From Chitinophagaceae bacterium (GTDB lineage: Bacteria; Bacteroidota; Bacteroidia; Chitinophagales; Chitinophagaceae), in the NCBI GenBank assembly GCA_003167015.1, contig PMUF01000365.1:2545-14471 (forward strand): a DNA stretch of 11,927 bases. Direction: 5' to 3'. This document shows positions 7,701 through 11,927 of the stretch, in pieces. The position numbers were made by a program, and so were the translations under genes. Numbering within the stretch: the first letter of the stretch is position 1; every line of letters begins with the position of its first letter. A model generated the notes under the pieces. It was given only the letters and a program-made list of their open reading frames with translations. It did not search any database and was not told the origin of the DNA.

Positions 7701-8282
7701 GTTTACGGCGATGTATACATCAAGATCGCCATCATTATCATAATCGAAAAAATACGCCATCGTCGAAAATGACGTGTCATTCAATCCGTATTCTGCTGCC
7801 ATTTCTTTAAAAACAGGGATGCCCTGTTTGTTTACTCCCTGGTTTATATACAACAGGTTTTGCCTCTTTCTGGCGTCTGGTGATATGGTGGCACAAACAT
7901 AAATATCCGGCAAACCATCATTATTGATATCAACCACCGAAACGCCGCGGCACCACCTGCCGCTGCCATTTACATGGGCAATGTCCGTGACATCTTCGAA
8001 TGTAAAATTCCCTTTGTTTAAATAAAGTCTGCATGGGACTTGATTGCCTGCAAAATAAATATCCGGAAGACCGTCATTGTTGAAGTCCCCGATACCCACG
8101 CCGGCGCCATTGTATATATTCGGAAGATCGAACGGATTGACGGAATCATTTTCGACAATATGATTGTTGAAATGTACATTGGAATAATCAGCGGGGACAA
8201 GTTGAAATAAAGGTTGCTTTCTCTTACATGAAATGACCAGAAAACATAAAAAGATGAACACAAAAGTTGACTGATTTTTCAT
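4725..8282 (-). CDS. FG-GAP/VCBS-repeat and ASPIC/UnbV-domain lipoprotein
   Basis: A large outer-membrane-type lipoprotein of 1185 residues. The signal peptide is about 1-18 with acylation at Cys19 (Val-Ile-Ser-Cys). Thirteen Asp-rich calcium-loop motifs of the form DxNxDGxxD mark FG-GAP/VCBS propeller blades: seven in the first half (near 66, 118, 180, 256, 308, 400 and 484) and six in the second (near 661, 714, 773, 837, 888 and 1032). Between them lies an ASPIC/UnbV domain (about 527-595, with NGLGTWIELYYGGKQ, YLSTNQIDPHFGLG and VKWPDGKKQ). The end, about 1130-1185, resembles a degenerate second UnbV segment. The family is common beside SusC/SusD glycan systems and CRTAC1-like proteins; its molecular role is not established, and adhesion or glycan binding at the surface is the usual guess. 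The start ATG at 8282 directly precedes the signal peptide. A divergent lipoprotein gene starts 77 bp away. Confidence 0.92.
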   Translation of the reverse strand: MKNQSTFVFIFLCFLVISCKRKQPLFQLVPADYSNVHFNNHIVENDSVNPFDLPNIYNGAGVGIGDFNNDGLPDIYFAGNQVPCRLYLNKGNFTFEDVTDIAHVNGSGRWCRGVSVVDINNDGLPDIYVCATISPDARKRQNLLYINQGVNKQGIPVFKEMAAEYGLNDTSFSTMAYFFDYDNDGDLDVYIAVNEFDQDVNPSVYRPKVKDGSAPSTGRLYRNDWNAKLGHPVFTNVTKQAGVTIEGYGHSATIADFNKDGWKDIFVANDFLSNDLLYINNHDGTFTDKSAEYFKHTSANGMGADVMDVNNDGLPDVIEMDMDPEDNYRKKLLMSGYNYENYLNNDRFGYQYQYVRNTLQLNMGPRIGKDDSAGDPIFGDIGYWAGISSTDWSWAPLVQDFDNDGFRDIIITNGFPKDLTDHDFIAFREKSFAYASKKEVLSKIPQVKLQHYAFQNKGNATFRDVSDNWGLTTPSFANGAAYVDLNNDGKLDLVINNINDEAFIYRNSSADTSNYLTIKLIGDSLNRNGLGTWIELYYGGKQQVYEQTPYRGYLSTNQIDPHFGLGRTSGVDSMIVKWPDGKKQVFLHVEVNQTMTVSHDNARQSYSWEKHTKANQALFRPIEDSARIHYQHTQTDFIDFNIQKLLPHKFSEYGPAMAVGDVNGDGLDDIFIGGSGSNPTTLLLQQKDGTFISKHILPGQNKKNWDDMGLLLFDADNDGDLDLYIAAGGYENAPNGQGYQDKLYLNDGKGNFTLDTTALPKNLTSKSCVRAIDYDHDGKLDLFVAGRVDPWNYPKPVSCAIYRNDTKDGKVKFTDVTATVAKPLLNIGMVCDAVWTDFDNDGWPDLVLAGEWMPVTFLRNDHGQFKDITPSSQIGHQIGWWNSITAGDFNNDGHMDYVVSNLGENSFYKASDKYPVSIYAKDFYNQGIEQCMLTSYIKDKQGGQPKEFVTASRDDVLLQLPFLKKRFLSYKTFAGATFDQLFTPQELENSIKYSANNLKSCFIRNNGNGTFTMEPLPDMAQYSAINGMITDDFDGDGNLDICMNTNDYGTVPSYGRYDALNGLILKGDGKGNFTPLTILQSGIFIPENGKALVKLRSSDGKYLIAASQNKGPLKVFELNKSCRFLSLQSDDVSAIIVYKDGRHQKRETGYGNSFLSQSGRFIAVDSTMSSIEITNSKGKTRKVMP

Positions 8283-8359
8283 TTAAGACCTTTTCAGAGC
8301 GTTATAATGCAATAAATTACGTAGATTCGGGCACATATTAAAACAATAAATCACACATC

Positions 8360-8743
8360 ATGAAAAAGCTACTGTTTACGGTTGCCATCGCCAGTCTTAC
8401 ATTCGCATGTAATGATGCCCCCAAGTCTTCGACTTCTACAACGGACACGGCCGCGACCGCCGCGACGCCTGCTGCTACGGATTCTTCGGCTGCTGCAACC
8501 CAGCCCGCTTTGAAGGATAGTCTGATGACATTGAAAGACGGCAAGGTGCTGATCGTAAAGAATGGCGCATGGGTGGCATTGGATGCGCCGGTAACATGCA
8601 CTAATGGCCGGGTGGTTTCGGTTGATGGAACAGTATCGAAAAAGGATAAGAAAAGAAAGCTGGAAGAAGGAATGATGATCGACAAAGACGGCCAGATCAT
8701 GGATAAGAATGGTAAGTTGATGGATACCAGCGGTTGGGATTAA
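8360..8743 (+). CDS. DUF6799-like lipoprotein
   Basis: A 127-residue lipoprotein: signal peptide about 1-16 and lipobox Thr-Phe-Ala-Cys with Cys17. A long low-complexity linker of Ser, Thr, Ala and Asp (21-50) separates the anchor from the domain. The C-terminal half shows short repeating units of the type MxLKDGKVLIVKNGAWVAL, then TNGRVVSVDGTV, MMIDKDGQIMDKNGKLM, which is the pattern of DUF6799, a Bacteroidota domain of unknown function often rich in Met, Lys, Asp and Gly. Its position suggests the periplasm or outer membrane. The ATG at 8360 has an A-rich leader, and the 77-bp gap to the divergent FG-GAP gene must hold both promoters, though I see no clear TTTG/TAnnTTTG pair. The stop codon TAA overlaps that of the convergent DUF3179 gene. 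Confidence 0.85.
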   Translation: MKKLLFTVAIASLTFACNDAPKSSTSTTDTAATAATPAATDSSAAATQPALKDSLMTLKDGKVLIVKNGAWVALDAPVTCTNGRVVSVDGTVSKKDKKRKLEEGMMIDKDGQIMDKNGKLMDTSGWD

Positions 8744-9933
8744 TTATTGACTATATAGATTTTTGCATCCTGGTGAAAGGTTTGCCAGGTATGCCAGAAT
8801 TCATTATACGATTGCACCGGCAGAAGCTTTTTGCCCAGTAGCGATCCGCGGATGCACACCCCGTCCATATTCCAGCTTGAGTGTGTTTCATCATCTACCA
8901 ATAGATCCTTGTTGCCTGAGATTCGAAAAGTGAGCGTCGAGTCATCTACCCGGCGATCATAGACATGAAAAGAGGCCGAGTCGTTTTCGATGGTTACCAG
9001 GATGGGCAATTGATCCAGCGAATCCTGGATAATTTTCTTTTGCAGCAGCTCATTCCAATCGTATGCCTTTGAAGAAAAACCAGTCATCACACCGACGATC
9101 CATGAATTGTGTTGCCATGAAGCAATGTCCCTTCTCACCAGGACGCTTCGCATCGTGCCCTTATCATAATCTTCCAGCCCGAAATAATGGTCCATGAACG
9201 TCGTATCCGGTTTCATCACAAGGGAGTTCGGATATTGCCTCAGCCAGGCATCCAGTGTCATTTGCGATGAGGGAAATTCTTTTAAGACCTCCCCTTTCAG
9301 CGGGCCCGTGATCGCCACCCCTGTTGCCTGCTGCCACCAGCTTTTTGTTGTGGCATCTTCAAATACTGCATTGAAATGGTCCATGCCGACAAGACGGAAG
9401 GACTCCTGCCGTCCATTCACCATCGGACTGAATACGCGACCCGATCTGCACACCGTACAGTAGGTGACCATTACCGGAGTTTTCCCGACCGTGTCGATCA
9501 CCTGGTGATGATATCCGATCAATTGTATGGGATAGGCTTTTGCCTGTCCGTCGATCATTATGCCGATCACCAATTTCGATTTATCCATGTCACTGTCGCC
9601 TGCAATAGTGAAAGACTTATTTACCGGTTGATAAAAAATTTTATCCGCCGGCAATCTGAAATTGAAAGCGTAAAACAGGATGCCGTAAGATACCAGGATC
9701 AATGGTAAAAGTATCTTTGCCCAGGTTCTGTCACTTTTAAAAGCGGCGAGCAATGCATAGCATGCGAGGGCCAATACAAGGATCCTGATCCATACAATCG
9801 ATTCATCCAGCCAGTAGGCATAGGAGATAGTATTGCTGACCTGGCTACCCGGAAAAGGCATGACAAAATAGACGCGTAATATTTCTGCAGAAAATAGCAG
9901 GAGCAGCGCGATGAAAACAATAAGACGCTTCAC
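8740..9933 (-). CDS. Membrane-anchored DUF3179 domain protein
   Basis: Three N-terminal hydrophobic segments (just after the start, then about 45-66 and 72-90 from the GTG at 9933) are followed by a DUF3179 domain that fills the rest. Diagnostic parts are KAYPIQLIGYHHQVIDTVG, VMVTYCTVCRSGRVFSP with a CxxC, FRLVGMDHFNAVFEDATTKSWW, and a C-terminal DGVCIRGSLLGKKL plus FWHTW...FH. The conserved Cys and His residues suggest a metal or redox site, but no activity is established for the family. The frame is open to a TTG at 10056, and GTG codons occur at 9951 and 9933. I prefer 9933 because Met-Lys-Arg followed at once by the first membrane helix looks natural and leaves 160 bp for divergent promoters with the sulfatase; the TTG has an AAGG eight bases upstream and cannot be excluded. 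The gene end shares the sequence TTAA with the convergent lipoprotein gene. Confidence 0.88.
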   Translation of the reverse strand: MKRLIVFIALLLLFSAEILRVYFVMPFPGSQVSNTISYAYWLDESIVWIRILVLALACYALLAAFKSDRTWAKILLPLILVSYGILFYAFNFRLPADKIFYQPVNKSFTIAGDSDMDKSKLVIGIMIDGQAKAYPIQLIGYHHQVIDTVGKTPVMVTYCTVCRSGRVFSPMVNGRQESFRLVGMDHFNAVFEDATTKSWWQQATGVAITGPLKGEVLKEFPSSQMTLDAWLRQYPNSLVMKPDTTFMDHYFGLEDYDKGTMRSVLVRRDIASWQHNSWIVGVMTGFSSKAYDWNELLQKKIIQDSLDQLPILVTIENDSASFHVYDRRVDDSTLTFRISGNKDLLVDDETHSSWNMDGVCIRGSLLGKKLLPVQSYNEFWHTWQTFHQDAKIYIVNN

Positions 9934-10093
9934 ATATCCAGGAAGTTTCACGGAAAGTAAATAAGCAGGTTTGAGGACTATGGCAGCAGCAATTCGTTTC
10001 ACAGTTGTTTGGCCGATTATGGCAGGTAATTTAAGGAAAATCGGTAAGAAAACCAAGAAGTTGCCTTAACTTGAATGCTTCAAATTGACACGG

Positions 10094-11650
10094 ATGAGGG
10101 GGCATTTCCTTTCGATATGGGTGTTATTCATTGCTTTGGGACAACATCTCCTGGCGCAGGACGGCAATCCTGCGGAGGCCGGGACCCGTCGCCCAAACAT
10201 CATCTTCATTTTGTCCGATGACCATGCCTACCAGGCTATCAGCGCCTATGGCAGCCAGCTGGCCCTGACCCCTAATATCGACAGGATCGCAAGGGAAGGC
10301 GCGCTGTTTACCCGTGCCATGGTGACGAATTCCATCTGCGGTCCCAGCCGGGCGAGCCTGCTGACGGGCAAATACAGTCATAAGAACGGCTATACCCTGA
10401 ATGAAAGAAAGTTCAATACCGATCAGCCGGTCTTTACCGATCTGTTGCACAACAGCGGTTACCAGACAGCATGGATCGGGAAATGGCATCTGGGCAATCT
10501 GCCGAGAGGGTTAGACTATTTTCGAATCCTCAACGGGCAGGGCGAATATTACAACCCCGATCTGATCGGACCTTCCGATACGGTCAGGGTAGAGGGCTAT
10601 GTGACGGATATCATCACGGAACTGACGGAAAAATGGCTTGACGGCCGGGATGAGTCCAAACCGTTTTGCCTGATCGTCGGCGAGAAGGCCACGCATCGGG
10701 AATGGCTGCCGGACAGCACCGACCTCGGCGCCTATGATGACGCAGCGTTTCCATTGCCGTTCAGTTTTCATGATAGTTACGAGGGCCGCGTGGCTGCTGC
10801 ACAGCAGGATATGACGATCGGCAAGACCATGCTGCTGAAAGAAGACCTGAAGGTACATGCCGATTACGATCATGACCCCCTCTATAATCGCTTCACGCCG
10901 GCGCAGAAAAAACCGTTTTACGATTATTATGAGAATAAGATCAGCAAGGAGTTCGATAGCCGGCATGATACGGGCGAAGCGCTATTGCAGTGGAAATACC
11001 AGCGGTACCTCAGGGACTATCTGTCCGTGGCCCGTTCCCTTGACCGAAATATCGGCCGGTTGCTGGATTACCTGGATGAAAAAGGCCTGGCGAACAATAC
11101 GGTGGTCATTTATGCCTCCGACCAGGGATTTTACCTGGGCGAGCACGGCTGGTTCGATAAACGATGGATCTATGAGGAGTCACTGCGGACGCCCTTTGTT
11201 ATGCGCTATCCGGGTGTCATCAAGCCAGGCAGCCAGGTGTCTGCCATTACCCTCAACATAGACTGGGGGCCTACCTTACTGGATATTTGCGGTATCAAAA
11301 CACCGCCGGATATGCAGGGCGTTTCTTTCCTGCCATTGGTGGATGGAAGGGGTGCGGCCTGGCGGAAAGCCATGTACTATCACTATTATGAGTATCCGCA
11401 GCCACATCACGTATCTCCGCATTTCGGCATCCGTACGGAGCACCGGGTACTGGTCCGCTTCTATGGGCCGGGCGATTTCTGGGAACTATATGATCTCGAC
11501 AAAGACCCGGAAGAATTGAATAACCTTTACGGCAAGCCGGGATACGCGGCAACGGAAGAACAGCTGAAAGCTCAACTGAAGGACTTGATCCGTCAATATG
11601 ATGATAAAGACGCCCTTCAGATACTGGAGCGGGGCGAAGATTCGAAATAA
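10094..11650 (+). CDS. Secreted S1-family (type I) sulfatase
   Basis: A formylglycine-dependent sulfatase of 518 residues that hydrolyses sulfate esters on glycans. A signal peptide ends near Ala-Gln (21-22). The metal-site aspartates are in ILSDDH (Asp42, Asp43). The modification motif is CGPSR (Cys82 to Arg86), the Cys-type signature converted to formylglycine by an FGE, which is not in this window. Further active-site stretches are GKWHLG (Lys130, His132), KATHREW (His201), SDQGFYLGEHGWFDKR (Asp343, Gln344, Lys356) and the usual C-terminal ELYDLDKDPEELNNLY. Overall wording is closest to heparan/N-acetylglucosamine-6-sulfatase-like S1 groups (S1_11 or relatives), but the substrate cannot be fixed by eye. 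ATG 10094 is preferred to the TTG at 10085 because it leads straight into the signal peptide. The gene is divergent from the DUF3179 gene and overlaps the convergent GH78 gene by 34 bp. The pairing suggests a sulfated, rhamnose-bearing glycan. Confidence 0.95.
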   Translation: MRGHFLSIWVLFIALGQHLLAQDGNPAEAGTRRPNIIFILSDDHAYQAISAYGSQLALTPNIDRIAREGALFTRAMVTNSICGPSRASLLTGKYSHKNGYTLNERKFNTDQPVFTDLLHNSGYQTAWIGKWHLGNLPRGLDYFRILNGQGEYYNPDLIGPSDTVRVEGYVTDIITELTEKWLDGRDESKPFCLIVGEKATHREWLPDSTDLGAYDDAAFPLPFSFHDSYEGRVAAAQQDMTIGKTMLLKEDLKVHADYDHDPLYNRFTPAQKKPFYDYYENKISKEFDSRHDTGEALLQWKYQRYLRDYLSVARSLDRNIGRLLDYLDEKGLANNTVVIYASDQGFYLGEHGWFDKRWIYEESLRTPFVMRYPGVIKPGSQVSAITLNIDWGPTLLDICGIKTPPDMQGVSFLPLVDGRGAAWRKAMYYHYYEYPQPHHVSPHFGIRTEHRVLVRFYGPGDFWELYDLDKDPEELNNLYGKPGYAATEEQLKAQLKDLIRQYDDKDALQILERGEDSK

Positions 11651-11927
11651 TGTTTCCCGGGATTCACATGGCGTATTTCACAGTACCCTTCATAGTGGCT
11701 GACTTTAACCACATGCCCGTCCATCCTGACCACCGCCGACCCCGACCGACAAGGAAGATACACATGGCCGATAGTATTACCCGGCAAAGTGATCCGCAGC
11801 CTGAAACTGTCCCGTTTGTTGTCGAAGCTCTCTTCGATATCTCCCCGGATAGTTCGGTAAGTCAGCGCTGCATGTTCAAGCGATCCCGGCTGCGGTTTGA
11901 TCTCTACTTCCCCGAAACCCGGTGTTT
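11617..11927 (-). CDS. Probable GH78 alpha-L-rhamnosidase, C-terminal part only
   Basis: On the minus strand an open frame enters at the right edge and runs 102 codons to a TGA at 11619-11617. Its sequence, GEVEIKPQPGSLEHAALTY, then GDIEESFDNKRDSFRLRI, LPGNTIGHVYLP, and an ending PGKHYFES, matches the C-terminal beta-sandwich of bacterial alpha-L-rhamnosidases (GH78: PxPG, G-x-I-x-x-x-W/F, PxNTxxxVYLP, GxHxFE). The catalytic (alpha/alpha)6 domain lies outside the window, so activity cannot be checked. These enzymes release terminal alpha-L-rhamnose from glycans or glycosides. The frame overlaps the last 34 bases of the convergent sulfatase gene. GH78 proteins share this domain with a few related families, so the exact family is likely rather than certain. 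Confidence 0.75.
   Translation of the reverse strand, partial: TPGFGEVEIKPQPGSLEHAALTYRTIRGDIEESFDNKRDSFRLRITLPGNTIGHVYLPCRSGSAVVRMDGHVVKVSHYEGYCEIRHVNPGKHYFESSPRSSI

Noticed and set aside
8283..8359. Bacteroidota-type promoter in the divergent gap (TAGATTCG near 8322 as a TAnnTTTG-like box)
   Set aside because: One mismatch in the box and no TTTG at the right distance; too weak to annotate.

Overview
The window looks like a piece of a Bacteroidota chromosome, most probably Chitinophagaceae-like (inferred from gene content only). The signs are SusC/D-world lipoproteins with FG-GAP/ASPIC-UnbV repeats, a DUF6799-type lipoprotein, a DUF3179 membrane protein, an Rhs protein of the 'YYPFGLNM' type, A-rich leaders without Shine-Dalgarno sites, and a secreted S1 sulfatase beside a GH78 rhamnosidase. 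No rRNA, tRNA, CRISPR array, transposase or integrase gene was seen.

Left third (about 1-4020) is a mosaic of gene fragments. Three same-orientation copies of a roughly 85-bp dispersed repeat (about 242-324, 3374-3463, 3822-3905) share a 20-bp identical core. Each copy abuts a gene that has lost its 5' end: an Rhs C-terminal piece on the + strand right of copy 1, a repeat-rich lipoprotein on the - strand left of copy 2, and a RelE/ParE-type toxin fragment on the - strand left of copy 3. The Rhs piece keeps its core domain, a polyglycine linker and a variable tip with an alpha/beta-hydrolase (lipase-like) signature. A small three-helix membrane protein follows 27 bp later and is a candidate immunity protein. 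Copy 3 ends in a perfect intrinsic terminator that serves no visible + strand gene.

Right two thirds (about 4024-11927) hold intact genes in mostly alternating orientation: a secreted protein of unknown function (-), a 1185-residue FG-GAP/ASPIC-UnbV lipoprotein (-), a DUF6799-like lipoprotein (+), a membrane DUF3179 protein (-), an S1 sulfatase with a CxPSR formylglycine motif (+), and at the right edge the C-terminal 102 codons of a probable GH78 alpha-L-rhamnosidase (-), readable only as an open frame without a start. The sulfatase and rhamnosidase converge and overlap, and together suggest use of a sulfated, rhamnose-containing glycan.

The most unusual features are the repeat copies sitting exactly at gene breakpoints and the orphan Rhs toxin tip with its putative immunity partner.
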